Positions 21,122 to 31,451 are shown, counted from the stretch's first letter. The stretch: DNA of 64,000 bases from Pseudomonas orientalis (GCF_002934065.1 NZ_CP018049.1:3470501-3534500); one strand, 5' to 3'. Numbers and translations: made by a program. The notes: generated by a model from the sequence alone, not told the origin.

Positions 21122-22375
21122 TTAGAGGGGATCGGTCTGCAAGGCGTGCGTTGACGTGGACAACGCCCGTGAATCAAAGACTGCAGCCCCCGGCAGGGCC
21201 TGCCAGGCGACAGGGCCGGCGGCAATTTCCTCGGCACTCAGCAGGCAGGTGTCGAGCGCGCGTTGCAGTGCGGGGGTGTCCAGGTCCTGGCCGATGAAGA
21301 CCAGTTCCTGGCGGCAATCGCCGACAATGCTGTCCCATTTGGCCATGATGCCCTGCAGCCGATAGTGGTCCTGCGGCCATTGCGCCGGGTCGATAAAATT
21401 CCACCAGCGCCCGACATAATCCCACTGAAACTGCCTGCCGCTTTGTGCCAGCAGACCGGTTTCCTGATGCCGGCTGGCGAGCCAGAAATAACCTTTGCTG
21501 CGCAACAGGCGTCCGTTGCTCCAGGGGCGGCTGAGAAAGTCGAGCAGGCGCTGCGGGTGAAAAGGTGCGCGCTCGCGGTAGACCCAGGACGTCACGCCAT
21601 AGGTGTGCGACTCGGAGGCCGCTGCGTCGCCCTCCTCCATCTGTTTCATCCAGCCCGGTGATGCCGCAAGGCTGGGTAAATCGAACAGGCGGGTTTCGAG
21701 AATGCCGGCTAACGCGGTGTTGCCGTGGGTCATCGGCACGATCCGCGCGCTGGGGTTCAGGCCCGCCAGGATCGCCTGCACGGCCTGGTAACCCGGCGCA
21801 TCGAGCAGGTCCAGTTTGTTGACGAGAATGACGTTGGCGTACTCCACCTGCTCGATCAGAAGATCCGCCAGAGGCCGGCTGGTCGTGCCTTGTGCGTCGT
21901 CGCGGGCGACGGTGTCCGATGACTCCAGCAACCCTTGGAAACGGCTGCCATCGACCACCGTCACCAAGGTATCGAGCCGCGCCAGTTCGCTGAGGCTGAA
22001 GCCGTCGGCGTCGAGAAAGGCGAACGTCTCCGCGACCGGCATCGGTTCAGAAATGCCGGTGGACTCGATGAGCAGGTAATCGAAACGCTGCTGACGTGCC
22101 AGGGCGCTGATCTGCTCCAGCAGATCGGCGCGCAGCGTGCAGCAGATGCAACCGTTGCTCATCTCGATCAATTCGTCGCGACCCCGATGCAGCGACACAT
22201 CGCGCTGCACCTCGGCGGCGTCGATGTTGACCTCGCTCATGTCATTGACGATGACCGCCACCCGCAGGCCTTCGCGGTTGCGCAGGATATGGTTGAGCAG
22301 CGTGGTCTTGCCGGCGCCGAGGAAACCGGACAGCACCGTCACCGGCAGTCGGCCTGTCAAGGTGTCGTCCGTCAT
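21122..22375 (-). CDS. CobW/P47K-type G3E GTPase, nitrile hydratase activator
   Basis: A 417-residue metallochaperone GTPase. The P-loop is [16 protein letters not shown] (about residues 16-31), the metal-binding CxCC is NGCICCTLR (about 74-82) and the guanine motif is VNKLDLL. A CobW C-terminal domain fills residues 255-400. In nitrile hydratase operons this protein (NhpC/P47K, Nha3) inserts iron into the hydratase. It overlaps the end of the beta-subunit gene by four bases (atga), so it is translationally coupled to it. Confidence 0.9.
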   Translation of the reverse strand: MTDDTLTGRLPVTVLSGFLGAGKTTLLNHILRNREGLRVAVIVNDMSEVNIDAAEVQRDVSLHRGRDELIEMSNGCICCTLRADLLEQISALARQQRFDYLLIESTGISEPMPVAETFAFLDADGFSLSELARLDTLVTVVDGSRFQGLLESSDTVARDDAQGTTSRPLADLLIEQVEYANVILVNKLDLLDAPGYQAVQAILAGLNPSARIVPMTHGNTALAGILETRLFDLPSLAASPGWMKQMEEGDAAASESHTYGVTSWVYRERAPFHPQRLLDFLSRPWSNGRLLRSKGYFWLASRHQETGLLAQSGRQFQWDYVGRWWNFIDPAQWPQDHYRLQGIMAKWDSIVGDCRQELVFIGQDLDTPALQRALDTCLLSAEEIAAGPVAWQALPGAAVFDSRALSTSTHALQTDPL

Positions 22376-23028
22376 GCGCTCACCCTGCCGTCGGCGTGGT
22401 CCAGATAGCTTTCGAACAGGTCGACCACCACCAACCCCTCATCGGCCGCATCGCCCCACAGGTCTTTCACGCGAAACTCGACGTGGTAGGTCGGCTGATG
22501 CGCCGCACGCGTATCGCCATGGCCAATCGCGTCCGGGAATGGCCATTTTTCTGCCGTGCGGTGCAGCACCACGCCCGTCTTGCCGCGCACGTAAGCCGGC
22601 ATGCGCACATGCCCGGCCACGTATTCGTTTCGCACCACCACCCGGTCGCCCACTTCGAAGGGGGCGCGGCCGGTGAGTGCCGCACGCCCACTCGACTGGG
22701 CAGGATTGGCCAGCTTGAAATGAGACCCCAGGGCCTCATCAAGCTCCGCCTGGGTGATCACGCCTTTCTCGACCAGCAAGGTTGCGGTCGCAATCACATA
22801 ACGCTCGTAGTACTGGGTACCGACGTGCTGGCGAACGTCCAGGCGTTCGACGGCATGGCGCACTTCGTCCACGCTGAACATCTTCAAGTGATCGGCACCG
22901 ATGAACATCAGGCTGTAGGCCAGGTGTTCCCAGTCCTGCTTGAACACCGGTTGGTAGCTCAAGCTGTTGATGGTGTGGGGGACTTTTCCAAAGCCCTGGA
23001 AACCGCCGAGATCGTGAAAGCCATCCAT
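22372..23028 (-). CDS. nthB: Nitrile hydratase beta subunit
   Basis: The 218-residue protein opens with [17 protein letters not shown], the classic start of the beta subunit, and has the SH3-like C-terminal domain ([42 protein letters not shown]). The beta subunit frames the metal centre of the alpha subunit; the pair hydrates nitriles to amides in the cytoplasm. ggaggt lies six bases before the start. It follows the alpha subunit gene by 38 bases, the order alpha-beta-activator being that of Fe-type clusters. Confidence 0.95.
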   Translation of the reverse strand: MDGFHDLGGFQGFGKVPHTINSLSYQPVFKQDWEHLAYSLMFIGADHLKMFSVDEVRHAVERLDVRQHVGTQYYERYVIATATLLVEKGVITQAELDEALGSHFKLANPAQSSGRAALTGRAPFEVGDRVVVRNEYVAGHVRMPAYVRGKTGVVLHRTAEKWPFPDAIGHGDTRAAHQPTYHVEFRVKDLWGDAADEGLVVVDLFESYLDHADGRVSA

Positions 23029-23066
23029 ACTGAAACCTCCGGGAATTGAACGATAAGGGGCTGGGC

Positions 23067-23660
23067 TCAGCCAACCCGAGGTACGGCGACGCCAATCAGC
23101 ACGTCCTTGGTGACCAGTGCCTGAAGCTGTTGTTCAGTCATATGCTCGGAGCCTTCAGGTCTCATCGGCACCACCAGGTAACGGGTTTCGGCGCTGGTGT
23201 CCCAGACCTTGACCACCACGTCGGCGGGCAGCTCAGTGCCCAGCTCGCGCAACACGGTGCGCCCTTCCCGGACCAGGCGTGCGCGGAACTCAAAGCCCTT
23301 GTACCACTCGGGCGGCAGGCCCAGCACAGGCCAGTTGGTGCAGGAGCACAGGCTGCACACAATGACGTTCTTGAGGCGCGGCGTGTCTTGCAGCGCGACG
23401 ATGTACTCGCCCTGCGGGCCGGTATAGCCGAACTGCGCGCACGCGGCCGTGCCGTCCTTGAGCAACAGCGCGCGGAACTGCGGATCGACCCAGGCCTTGG
23501 CGACCACCCTGGCGCCATTCTGCGGGCTCCATTCGTGCGCCATCAGTTGCGTCATGTGTTCGATGTAGCCCTCGGGGATCAGGTCCTTTTGCTTGAGCAC
23601 CTGCAATAACGCCTGCGCGCGTTCGCCCGGGGTTGATGTGGGTTTTTCAAGGGTGGTCAT
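23067..23660 (-). CDS. nthA: Nitrile hydratase alpha subunit, Fe type
   Basis: The 197-residue alpha subunit carries the metal-binding motif VCSLCSCT with cysteines at 102, 105 and 107. A serine at 103 (CSLCSC) is the mark of iron enzymes; cobalt enzymes have threonine (CTLCSC). Two of these cysteines are expected to be oxidised to sulfinic and sulfenic acid. ATG 23660 is preferred to ATG 23675, because the latter overlaps the ribosome site ggag. It lies in the aldoxime-to-acid operon, between the amidase and the beta subunit. Confidence 0.95.
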   Translation of the reverse strand: MTTLEKPTSTPGERAQALLQVLKQKDLIPEGYIEHMTQLMAHEWSPQNGARVVAKAWVDPQFRALLLKDGTAACAQFGYTGPQGEYIVALQDTPRLKNVIVCSLCSCTNWPVLGLPPEWYKGFEFRARLVREGRTVLRELGTELPADVVVKVWDTSAETRYLVVPMRPEGSEHMTEQQLQALVTKDVLIGVAVPRVG

Positions 23661-23730
23661 CGGTGAGCTCCTCATCAGTGAAGGTCGAAGCAGCGCCTGG
23701 CGTTATGGTTGTTGCGCTGCACGGGAGCGG

Positions 23731-25245
23731 CTAGGCGGTTTTCCAGTCGACGGCCGCTTCGAACGCGGCGGCCGCCTGGTAGATCGTGCCTTCGGCGTAG
23801 TGTTTGCCCACGAGCATCAGCCCGACCGGCATACCGTCCACCAGGCCACAGGGAATCGACATGGCCGGATGGCCGGTAATGTCCTGGGCCGAGGCGTTGC
23901 CGATCATTTCCAGGGCGCGGGCCACGTAATCGGTGATCGAGCAACCCGGTTCCGGGTGGGGTTGGGCAATGATCGGCACGGTGGGCATCACCAGCAGGTC
24001 ATAGCGGGCCAACGCCGCGTCATAACCGGCGCGCGCCATTCGCCTGAGGTTTTGCGCCTTGGCGTAGTAGCGCCCGTTGTAGCGCTCGACCCCGTATTGG
24101 CCGACGAACATGCACAGCTTCAGGGAGGCCGACAGCTCATCCGCCTGCTCGCGCCATCCGGCCTGCTTGTCCAGCAAGGCGAGGTCATACAGCCCCTGCC
24201 AGTTAAACCCGGCGCCATTGCCCTGCATCATCTGCATGGTCAGGCCTTCACAACCGATCGGGTGCCATAGCGAGCCTGCAATCCGGTGTTCGGCCACCGA
24301 CACGTCTTCGACCTGTGCGCCCAGTTGCTCGAACCGGGCAATGGCCGTGCGCACCGAGGCGGCGACACGCGGGTCCTGGTTGGCCAGTTCGAAGCCTTCG
24401 CGCAACACACCGATCCTCAGCCCTTGCACGCCACGGTCCAGGTAATCGCTGTAGGTATCGACCTGCGGCGCGGCCTGGCGCGGGTCGAGGCCGTCCGCGC
24501 CGGCCATGACTTCCAGCATCAAGGCGTTGTCGCGCACCGTTGCGGTAATGGGGCCGGCGTGGTCGAGGGTTGCTTCGATGGCCATGATGCCGGTGTACGG
24601 CACCAGGCCGTGGGTCGGTTTCATGCCGTAGGTGCCGCAGAACGCAGAAGGGATGCGGATGGAGCCGCCTTGATCGCCGCCCACCGCCATATCGACCTCG
24701 CCCGCGGCCACCAGCGCCGCACTGCCGGAAGACGAGCCGCCCGAGGCGTAGCCCTGGCGGTAGGGATTGTGCACCGGCGCCGGATCGGACGTATGGCTGC
24801 CGCCGGACAAGCAGTAATGCTCGCAGGTGGCTTTGCCGAGGATGGTTGCGCCCGCCTCCAGCAAACGGGTGACGACGGTGGCATCGAACGACGGCACAAA
24901 GCCCTCCAGGGGCTTGGCGCCGTTCATCATGGGCACGCCGGCCAGTGAGATATTGTCCTTGAGCGCAACCGTCTTGCCTGCCAGTTTGCCGTCCCTGGCA
25001 CCGCTGACTTCGGTGCGGTAATACCAGGCGTTGAGCCGGTTGTGCGCCGCCGACGGGCGATAACCCGCACTGCGCTCGTAGCGCGTTGGTGGAATGAAGT
25101 CGGGCAGTTCGTCGATCAGGTCATAAGCGTCAAAGCTCCCCTGCATCAGGGCCAGGTATTCACTGGCTTGCTCGGGGCGAAGCTGCATGTGCAAGCGACT
25201 CGCAATGTGCTGCAGTTGCTCAAGAGTGGGGCGAACGATTGCCAT
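23731..25245 (-). CDS. Amidase (amidase signature family)
   Basis: A 504-residue amidase. The catalytic Ser-cisSer-Lys triad is visible as Lys96 (TVALKDN), Ser171 (SGGSSSGSA) and Ser195 ([11 protein letters not shown]); these numbers agree with the nitrile-cluster amidase of Rhodococcus. It hydrolyses the amide made by the nitrile hydratase to carboxylate and ammonia. The gene lies 70 bases upstream of the alpha subunit gene, and a paired 21-bp repeat 64-100 bases before its start suggests a promoter of its own. Confidence 0.93.
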   Translation of the reverse strand: MAIVRPTLEQLQHIASRLHMQLRPEQASEYLALMQGSFDAYDLIDELPDFIPPTRYERSAGYRPSAAHNRLNAWYYRTEVSGARDGKLAGKTVALKDNISLAGVPMMNGAKPLEGFVPSFDATVVTRLLEAGATILGKATCEHYCLSGGSHTSDPAPVHNPYRQGYASGGSSSGSAALVAAGEVDMAVGGDQGGSIRIPSAFCGTYGMKPTHGLVPYTGIMAIEATLDHAGPITATVRDNALMLEVMAGADGLDPRQAAPQVDTYSDYLDRGVQGLRIGVLREGFELANQDPRVAASVRTAIARFEQLGAQVEDVSVAEHRIAGSLWHPIGCEGLTMQMMQGNGAGFNWQGLYDLALLDKQAGWREQADELSASLKLCMFVGQYGVERYNGRYYAKAQNLRRMARAGYDAALARYDLLVMPTVPIIAQPHPEPGCSITDYVARALEMIGNASAQDITGHPAMSIPCGLVDGMPVGLMLVGKHYAEGTIYQAAAAFEAAVDWKTA

Positions 25246-25308
25246 GGAGGGCAGTCCTTATCGTGGGTGGCCTGGCGCTCAAGATAATCTGCGCCAGTGG
25301 GCACAGGC

Positions 25309-25345
25309 TTGGTTGAAACGGACAGCGACTTGGCTGGGCCGGACA
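25309..25345. promoter_or_regulatory. Paired direct repeat upstream of the amidase (putative AraC/XylS operator)
   Basis: Two half-sites, TTGGTT-N5-GGACA (25309-25324) and TTGGCT-N5-GGACA (25330-25345), repeat with a 21-bp period, two turns of the helix. The same arrangement stands upstream of the aldoxime dehydratase gene. AraC/XylS proteins bind such direct repeats. On the minus strand a -10-like ttatct lies about 22 bases below the proximal half-site. Confidence 0.65.
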
Positions 25346-25396
25346 CCCCGCGCAACCCTCGAGGGCAGCCGGCCACTGCCGTGCAAGACGGTGACC

Positions 25397-26263
25397 TTAA
25401 AACACGCGGGCGTAGCGCAGGTTCATGCGGAAATCTTCCCGTGGCCCGTTATCCACCGACAGATCCTTGCCCAGTTGCAGCTGGATCTGGTCCTGGGCGG
25501 TGACGAACTTGGTGGCCGTCAGCCGGACGTTGGTGGTGCCCAGTTCGTTATCCTGGTTGACGTGCTCGACGTTGGTTTCACCGCCCCAGGTGCGTCCAAA
25601 ACCGATCCCGAAGGTGGTGGTGGCGTCAGGCATATAGCGCCCCATCAGCTGCGCTGCGTAGGAAACATCCTGCTTGAGCCGATCGGCATTGGCACCGTAG
25701 TCGGTGTTGTCGCCATACCAGGTCGCGCCACCCACCACGTCCACCGCCCAGTGTGGCGTGAAGTGCTTGACGTAGGCGCTCTGCAGTTCGAATTTCCAGC
25801 GGTTCTCACCGATGTTCAGCCCGTCATCCTTGTCGTAGGTGCCCGTTGGGACGAAGACGTAGGGCGCAATGCTCAGGGTGTCGCGGGCGTCGTTGAAGCG
25901 CCACTTCACCGGTGCGGTCAGGATCAGGTCGCCAATCCCGCGGGTACTGCCCAGCGCCGAGGCGTCACCGTCACTGGAGACATGCCCGAAGGGCAGCAGG
26001 AATTGCGGGTCGATGGTGACGGTGCCGCTCAGGGCATACACATGCAGCAGACGCAGGATGCCGACATCCGAATTCAGCCTGAAATCCGAACTCGTCTTAT
26101 GCCCCTTGGCGTAGGCCGAGTCCGTGGTCGAGTGCTGGTAATACAGCGCACCGATAGTCGCGCCAACGGGGTATTGCTCATAGTCGCCGGGGGCGACCTC
26201 AACGGCGTGCGCCGGTAATACCGGCAATACCGTGGTGAGTGTGAGCAGGCGGAGCTTGTTCAT
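25397..26263 (-). CDS. Outer-membrane channel, phenol MetA degradation family
   Basis: A 288-residue protein with a signal peptide (LTLTTVLPVLPAHAVEV) and alternating beta strands that end in an aromatic C terminus (NLRYARVF), typical of the Phenol_MetA_deg family of outer-membrane channels. Motifs such as GIGDLILTAPVKW and TWYGDNTDYG fit. Family members lie in catabolic operons and are thought to let hydrophobic substrates in. Here it sits between the aldoxime dehydratase and the amidase, in the same direction, so it probably imports an aldoxime or nitrile (inference). Confidence 0.8.
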   Translation of the reverse strand: MNKLRLLTLTTVLPVLPAHAVEVAPGDYEQYPVGATIGALYYQHSTTDSAYAKGHKTSSDFRLNSDVGILRLLHVYALSGTVTIDPQFLLPFGHVSSDGDASALGSTRGIGDLILTAPVKWRFNDARDTLSIAPYVFVPTGTYDKDDGLNIGENRWKFELQSAYVKHFTPHWAVDVVGGATWYGDNTDYGANADRLKQDVSYAAQLMGRYMPDATTTFGIGFGRTWGGETNVEHVNQDNELGTTNVRLTATKFVTAQDQIQLQLGKDLSVDNGPREDFRMNLRYARVF

Positions 26264-26344
26264 GGTGTATTCCTCGCAAACGGGTGCCGTGCCACCTGAT
26301 GAGGTGGCAAGCCGGTGAATTCAGGGCTTTGCGTGTGGCCAGGC

Positions 26345-27403
26345 TCAGGCGGCTGCGGTTTGCGCGTCGCGCAGCATTCCGGTGTGGGGATGACAGTTGA
26401 TGTATTCGAACAGTTGGCTCTTGGCGTCCGACACCGACACTTCGTGGTACAGGCGTAATTTTTTCAAACCCGCAGCCACACGGAAGAACGTCACGAAAAT
26501 GCGCAGGTGGGTCGGGTGCGACTCGGCCCAGCGTTCGAGTTTCTCCACCGAACGCCAGTGGCCGATGTTGTAGCTCACGTCGAGGAAGTTGCCCTCCAGG
26601 TCGATATTGCGCACGAACCGGTTGCTGTAGCAGCCCAGGGCCTGGCCGTTGTCACGCAGGAAGTCCATGCCGTCCTGCAGGGTCGGCAGGATTTCGTCCA
26701 GATACAGCGAGCGTTCGTCCGCCTCGGCATCCGCCCAGTCCTGGCCTGAGCGAATCAGCGTGAGGTTGTCATGCCCCATGATCACCACCCGGCCACCCTT
26801 GGCCGGATCACCGGCGACCACTTGCAGTTCGCTGGTGGGCTTCATCCAGTCCGTCTGGGAGATCGGGAAACGGTCGCGCATCGAGCCCCAGTAACCGTGT
26901 TCCTCGATTTCGCCGCTGGTCGCATCCATGACGGCGCCGACGCCGGGCAGGTTGTCCTGGAAGGCATACAACGTCTCGAACTGTTCGGCGCGCGGTGCGC
27001 TGATTTCCCGGAAATAGCCAAGGCCCTCATTGAGCCGGTCCGGTGAAGCCCACCAGTCGTTCACCGGCGCCGAGCGCAACCAGCGGCAATACGCGCCGGG
27101 GTCTTTCCAGTAGCCAACGACCATCAGGTTGTCAAAGCCGCTGTTGTCGGTGTGGTGGGTCAAGTCATGGGTCTGCGGGCCGTCGGCCAGGCTGAAACTG
27201 CCGACAATGTGACGCATGGCTTGCAGCGCGGCTTCGCGCTGGGCCTCGCCTCGATACTGCACACCGAGATACGCCATCACCACTTGTTCAAGCTGCTCGT
27301 CTGCGCGGGCGACCCACATCGGGAACGGTGGCTGATACTCCTCGGGCACCCGGCGCGACAGGCTGCGTGGGCATTTGAGATGGGTGTCGATTGCAGATTC
27401 CAT
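26345..27403 (-). CDS. oxdA: Haem-dependent aldoxime dehydratase
   Basis: The 352-residue protein matches the length and numbering of OxdA from P. chlororaphis B23. Known functional residues fall at the expected places: proximal haem ligand His299, catalytic His320, Ser219, Arg178 and Glu143. The enzyme dehydrates aldoximes to nitriles with ferrous haem in the cytoplasm, feeding the nitrile hydratase and amidase encoded downstream. gaggag lies before ATG 27403. A divergent AraC/XylS regulator and a paired operator-like repeat lie upstream. Confidence 0.95.
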   Translation of the reverse strand: MESAIDTHLKCPRSLSRRVPEEYQPPFPMWVARADEQLEQVVMAYLGVQYRGEAQREAALQAMRHIVGSFSLADGPQTHDLTHHTDNSGFDNLMVVGYWKDPGAYCRWLRSAPVNDWWASPDRLNEGLGYFREISAPRAEQFETLYAFQDNLPGVGAVMDATSGEIEEHGYWGSMRDRFPISQTDWMKPTSELQVVAGDPAKGGRVVIMGHDNLTLIRSGQDWADAEADERSLYLDEILPTLQDGMDFLRDNGQALGCYSNRFVRNIDLEGNFLDVSYNIGHWRSVEKLERWAESHPTHLRIFVTFFRVAAGLKKLRLYHEVSVSDAKSQLFEYINCHPHTGMLRDAQTAAA

Positions 27404-27494
27404 AGTGAGCTCCTCGTTATTTTCGTTCAGGCCTGCGGATGGGCGGTATGAGCGGCTGCGAGGTGCAAATTAGACCGGGACGACCAAGGGTCGC

Positions 27495-27531
27495 TTGGCT
27501 CGTCGAGACAACCGTTTGGTTGGGCAAGACA
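27495..27531. promoter_or_regulatory. Paired direct repeat between oxdA and its divergent regulator
   Basis: TTGGCT-N5-AGACA (27495-27510) and TTGGTT-N5-AGACA (27516-27531) repeat at a 21-bp period. This is the same layout as upstream of the amidase. A -10-like taattt on the minus strand lies about 22 bases below the proximal half-site and 64 bases before oxdA. The rest of the 332-base divergent gap shows only a GC-rich stretch and the ribosome sites. Confidence 0.7.
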
Positions 27532-27735
27532 GGCGGCGGCCGCCGGGCCGTCCGTGATCGGCGATGGTGCATCCGTACTTTCAGTGGGCATGACCAGGGC
27601 GAATTCGCCCCCCTGCGGTTACAGATAAGCGAGGCGGCAGGCACACAAGGTCCCGCGCAAACGCCTGGCCTGCTAATTGCTTGCCAAAAAACGCCCGTTA
27701 CCCCTTCTCGAGCCCGCCGTACCGAGGTCCGTGCC

Positions 27736-28671
27736 ATGAACCCGAGCACTCACTATTCGACCCTTGCCGTTCCTGCGCCGCGTCGCTTTGATTACTGGAA
27801 AGAAGTGGTCTGCCGCCACTGTCTGGCGGCCGATAGCAAACCCTTGTCCCAGAGCAGTTTTGATGGCGCCCTGACGGTCAACACCGTCGGCGATCTGGAC
27901 CTCTGTTCGCTGTCCTCGCCACTGCATTATTGGGAGCGATCCGAGCGGCATCTGCGCAGCGGTCCGGCGGAAGACTTATGGCTGGGTTTCGCCCGAAATG
28001 GCCATGGTCAAATTGAACAAGGTGCACGCAAAGCCAACCTCGCAGCGGGAAATTTGTTTCTTTACGACGCAACCCAGGCGTTTCGCTTCAGCTTCGGTGG
28101 TACCGAAAATCACTTGGTACGTATCCCGCGCGCCTTGCTCACCGAGCGTCTGCCGCGCATTGCGCAATACACCGCGATGGTCCTCGACGACCGTCGCCCA
28201 GGGGTCATCCCCTTGCGCGAAATGCTGCGCCAGGCCGCGAGCACGCCGACGTCGATGCAGGATGAACACATCGCAAAGCGTTATGCCGCGACATTGCTTG
28301 ACCTGCTGGTGATCAGCCTTGAGCTGCAGGACCTGACAACCACCCACCAGGAACTCGACCTGTACGGCCGCATCATGCAGTACATTCAACGGCATTTGAC
28401 CGAGCCGGACCTGTCGATTGAAGTCATCGCACGGGCTCACCATGTATCGACCCGCACCGTGACGCGCGCCTTCGCACGCTACCAGAAGACCCCCGTTGCA
28501 GAGATCTGGAAAGAACGCCTGAACGCCAGCCGTGAAGCGATCGAGCGCGGTCAGGTGCGCAGTGTGTCCCAGGCGGCACTGGACTTCGGTTTTTCCGACT
28601 TCTCCCATTTCAGCCACGCGTTTCGCAAGGCATTCGGTGTGGCGCCGAACACGCTGTTACACCGCGGCTGA
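27736..28671 (+). CDS. oxdR: AraC/XylS-family regulator of the aldoxime cluster
   Basis: A 311-residue regulator with an AraC-binding-like sensor domain (about residues 20-180) and a C-terminal double helix-turn-helix (LSIEVIARAHHVSTRTVTRAF; VSQAALDFGFSDFSHFSHAFRKAFG). P. chlororaphis B23 has an AraC-type activator, OxdR, beside oxdA; the same position here supports the symbol, but I cannot compare the sequences. gagg lies eight bases before ATG 27736. A longer open frame from 27439 has no good start. Confidence 0.82.
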   Translation: MNPSTHYSTLAVPAPRRFDYWKEVVCRHCLAADSKPLSQSSFDGALTVNTVGDLDLCSLSSPLHYWERSERHLRSGPAEDLWLGFARNGHGQIEQGARKANLAAGNLFLYDATQAFRFSFGGTENHLVRIPRALLTERLPRIAQYTAMVLDDRRPGVIPLREMLRQAASTPTSMQDEHIAKRYAATLLDLLVISLELQDLTTTHQELDLYGRIMQYIQRHLTEPDLSIEVIARAHHVSTRTVTRAFARYQKTPVAEIWKERLNASREAIERGQVRSVSQAALDFGFSDFSHFSHAFRKAFGVAPNTLLHRG

Positions 28672-28943
28672 AGCGCACGGCAGTCATCTTCGGCACGGCC
28701 ACCCCTGCGCGCCTGCGCCTGGTTGAACTGCCTCTGTACTCCTTCCAGCAGAATCTGCGCGATTAGTAATCGCGCAATTATTTAGCGCGCCTATTATCTC
28801 GATTCATTCTTTTGTATTCCTGAATGTGCACCTGCCCCCCAAGCTGCGAGTGAGCGTCACTGCGCCGCGTGGATGTTTTGTCCGCGCTCCACAAATGGAC
28901 GTGGAGAAGCCACGCCATTGAATCCCGGCCCCCGGAGGCCTTT

Positions 28944-30569
28944 ATGAAATTAAGATCCTTGAATATCGCGCGCAGGGCTTTCGTCTGCTTTGGGCTGATC
29001 ACACTGCTGCTGATCAGCCTGGCAGGTTTCTCCTATGTACAGATCGATCACCTGCGTAGCGCAGAGCAGGACATCGAGCAAAACTCACTGCCCAGCGTCC
29101 AGGTCATTGACGATATTCAAATCGCCCTGCTCCACGCGCGCCTTGAAAGCATCCGCATGCTTTCGAGTACGACCAGGGAGGTGCATGACAAATCGCAGTC
29201 ATTGGTCGAAGACGCCATACAGGCACTTCAGTCGAAGACCGCGTTTTACCGTGAACACCTCATCTCCGGCCAGCAGGATGAAATCCAGTTTGCGAAGACC
29301 AGCGAGGCGATGAATGTATACATCGACGGCCTCAAGCAAGTGCTTGCCCTCGATATTTCCGATCATGACCAGGCTGTTGTTTTTGCGAACACCGAGCAGG
29401 CGCAGCGAGCAATCGCCTATCAGGATCAGCTCACCATCTTGCGTGAGCAGAATGGGCGTCAGGCGGTGGAGTCCGGCGAAGAGGCGACAGCGGTATACAC
29501 CCATAGCGTGAGCGTGCTGATCTCGGTACTGGTCGTCGCATTTATCCTGACAATCGTCTTGGCAAGCTTGTTTACCAGAAGCATTGTCAGCCCCATCAAC
29601 TCCTCGCTTGAGTTGGCGGAAAATATAGCGTCTGGCGACCTCACCCACGACCTTGAAGTGACAGGTTCGGACGAAGCCTCACGCTTGATGCAGGCACTCA
29701 ATCTGATGCAGAACAACCTCAGGAGCACTATTTCAGAAATCTCGGGAGCGTCTGCTCAACTGAGTACCGCAGCCGTTGAAATGACCTCGATCACCGAGAG
29801 TGCCGACCGCACCCTGCAACAGCAGAACAGCGAAATAGAGCAAGCGGCCACCGCCGTCACCGAAATGAGCGCGGCGGTTGAAGAGGTCGCCAGGAATGCC
29901 AACTCCACCTCCGAAGCGGCCATGCAGTCCAGCGTCTCGGCTGATCTGGGCAATCAGAAAGTGACTGAAACGCTGACGGCAATGCGTGGACTGACGGAAC
30001 TGGTAGAAGTCTCGTCAGGCCAGGTAAAAGAACTGGCAGGCCAGGCTCAAGACATCTCCAAAGTATTGAGCGTGATCAGGGCGATTGCCGAGCAAACGAA
30101 CCTGTTGGCGTTGAATGCCGCCATTGAAGCAGCACGTGCAGGCGAGCAAGGCCGTGGTTTTGCGGTGGTGGCCGATGAGGTTCGGGCCCTGGCGCACCGC
30201 ACCCAGACGTCGACCCAGGAAATCGAACAGATGATCTCCGCGATTCAGGCCGGTTCTTCAGCCGCCGTCGAGTTGATGCAAAAGAGCACCTCAGAGGTCT
30301 ACACCACCCGAGATACCGCAGAGCAAGCAGGCCACTCGCTGCGCCAAATCATTGATTCGGTACTGGAAATCAACGACCGCAATATCCAGATTGCAACCGC
30401 TTCCGAGGAGCAGGCTCACGTAGCGCGTGACGTGGATCGCAGCCTTATCAGCATTCGCGACCTGGCCATCCAGAGCACCGAAGGCACCTGCCAGACGTTG
30501 ATGGCAAGCAATGAGTTGTCACGCCTGGCCGTCAACTTGAACGACTTGGTGCTGCGGTTCAAGACTTGA
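28944..30569 (+). CDS. Methyl-accepting chemotaxis protein (4-helix-bundle sensor)
   Basis: A 541-residue chemoreceptor. Membrane segment 1 is at residues about 10-32 ([19 protein letters not shown]), a periplasmic four-helix bundle of about 155 residues follows, membrane segment 2 is at about 190-210 and a HAMP linker begins [21 protein letters not shown]. The signalling tip reads [20 protein letters not shown] and [15 protein letters not shown]. ggaggcc lies six bases before ATG 28944. The ligand cannot be inferred. Downstream of the aldoxime regulator but not obviously co-regulated. Confidence 0.9.
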   Translation: MKLRSLNIARRAFVCFGLITLLLISLAGFSYVQIDHLRSAEQDIEQNSLPSVQVIDDIQIALLHARLESIRMLSSTTREVHDKSQSLVEDAIQALQSKTAFYREHLISGQQDEIQFAKTSEAMNVYIDGLKQVLALDISDHDQAVVFANTEQAQRAIAYQDQLTILREQNGRQAVESGEEATAVYTHSVSVLISVLVVAFILTIVLASLFTRSIVSPINSSLELAENIASGDLTHDLEVTGSDEASRLMQALNLMQNNLRSTISEISGASAQLSTAAVEMTSITESADRTLQQQNSEIEQAATAVTEMSAAVEEVARNANSTSEAAMQSSVSADLGNQKVTETLTAMRGLTELVEVSSGQVKELAGQAQDISKVLSVIRAIAEQTNLLALNAAIEAARAGEQGRGFAVVADEVRALAHRTQTSTQEIEQMISAIQAGSSAAVELMQKSTSEVYTTRDTAEQAGHSLRQIIDSVLEINDRNIQIATASEEQAHVARDVDRSLISIRDLAIQSTEGTCQTLMASNELSRLAVNLNDLVLRFKT

Positions 30570-30596
30570 AGCTGGATCAACACCGATCACAGGCAA

Positions 30597-30634
30597 AAAA
30601 AATCCCGCAGAGCAGCTGGCTCGCGGGATTTCTC
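30597..30634. terminator. Bidirectional intrinsic terminator
   Basis: An 8-bp stem (aatcccgc/gcgggatt) around a 14-base loop is preceded by a run of As and followed by ttctctt. It lies between the chemoreceptor and the convergent lipoprotein gene and can stop both transcripts; the T-run is better on the minus strand. Confidence 0.75.
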
Positions 30635-30662
30635 TTGGATGTTTTGGCATGCAACCCGGGAT

Positions 30663-31172
30663 TTATTTGGCCTGGCGAAGCACAAGCTCAGACAGACGGG
30701 TCTTAACGCGGAAGCAGAACTCACGAATTTGAAATTGATAGGCAGGCATGACCATATAGTTCAAATCGGCGCCCAGTGAATCCTTAACTTCCATGTATTT
30801 AGCGGTCTTGCTGGCAATGGCCTGGTATTCGACCTCGTATTTGTCGTAAGACGCCTTGTTGTAAACCTTCAGAACATCCAACTCTTTACGGCACTGCTCA
30901 GCGCGATTCTGGTTGAGTTTTGTCTCTGATTCCGGCTCTTGCTCCGGCTCTGCCGCCTGCGGTGCGTAAGGCACTGCGGCGTAAGCACTGGCGTTCGCAG
31001 GTGCAGCCTCATATCGCGCAGGCGATTGTGCGGGTGCCGGAGTTGCGGCTTCAGGCGCTTCTTGCTGGACGACGGCAGGAGGTGGTGTCACTTCAGGTTT
31101 TTCTGGAGTTTTAATAGCGCATCCCGAGAGGGCAATCCCTAGCACTGCAACGATGCCACACATTTTATTCAT
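30663..31172 (-). CDS. Putative lipoprotein with Pro/Ala/Glu-rich linker
   Basis: A 169-residue protein with lipoprotein signal MNKMCGIVAVLGIALSGC, a low-complexity Pro/Ala/Glu linker at about residues 20-85, and a C-terminal helical domain with two cysteines (EQCRKELDVLKVYN; IREFCFRVKTRLSEL). The linker would carry the domain away from the membrane. Start ATG 31172 has a ggtgg-type site; a longer frame to 31238 lacks one. Function unknown. The 300 bases upstream, to the tRNA fragment, show only the terminator at 31418. Confidence 0.65.
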   Translation of the reverse strand: MNKMCGIVAVLGIALSGCAIKTPEKPEVTPPPAVVQQEAPEAATPAPAQSPARYEAAPANASAYAAVPYAPQAAEPEQEPESETKLNQNRAEQCRKELDVLKVYNKASYDKYEVEYQAIASKTAKYMEVKDSLGADLNYMVMPAYQFQIREFCFRVKTRLSELVLRQAK

Positions 31173-31417
31173 CGGTTCCACCAACAGGTCATTTCGGTTA
31201 GCTGAGTCGTTAGGTTCTGGGTAAAAGCCATGACTCATTCAATGATCGAGCATGAATTTCTACCAGCCTCAAGGCGCTCAGCCGCTCTTCCTTGAGTACG
31301 CAGATTAACGATGGTAGTAAAAAAACAGCGAGGTGACGAGTAAAAGCTCGTCAGAAAGACCACGGATTTTATGGGGCAATGGCACTGGCCGTCGCGGCGC
31401 TGCGCAATCGCGGGCAA

Positions 31418-31451
31418 AAAAAATCCCGCAGGGCGTTAGCTCGCGGGAGTT
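31418..31451 (-). terminator. Terminator that follows the tRNA-Ser fragment
   Basis: On the minus strand ctcccgc/gcgggat encloses a 13-base loop and is followed by eight Ts. It is nearly a copy of the hairpin at 30.6 kb. It lies 12 bases beyond the CCA end of the tRNA fragment, so it looks like that tRNA gene's own terminator. Confidence 0.6.
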
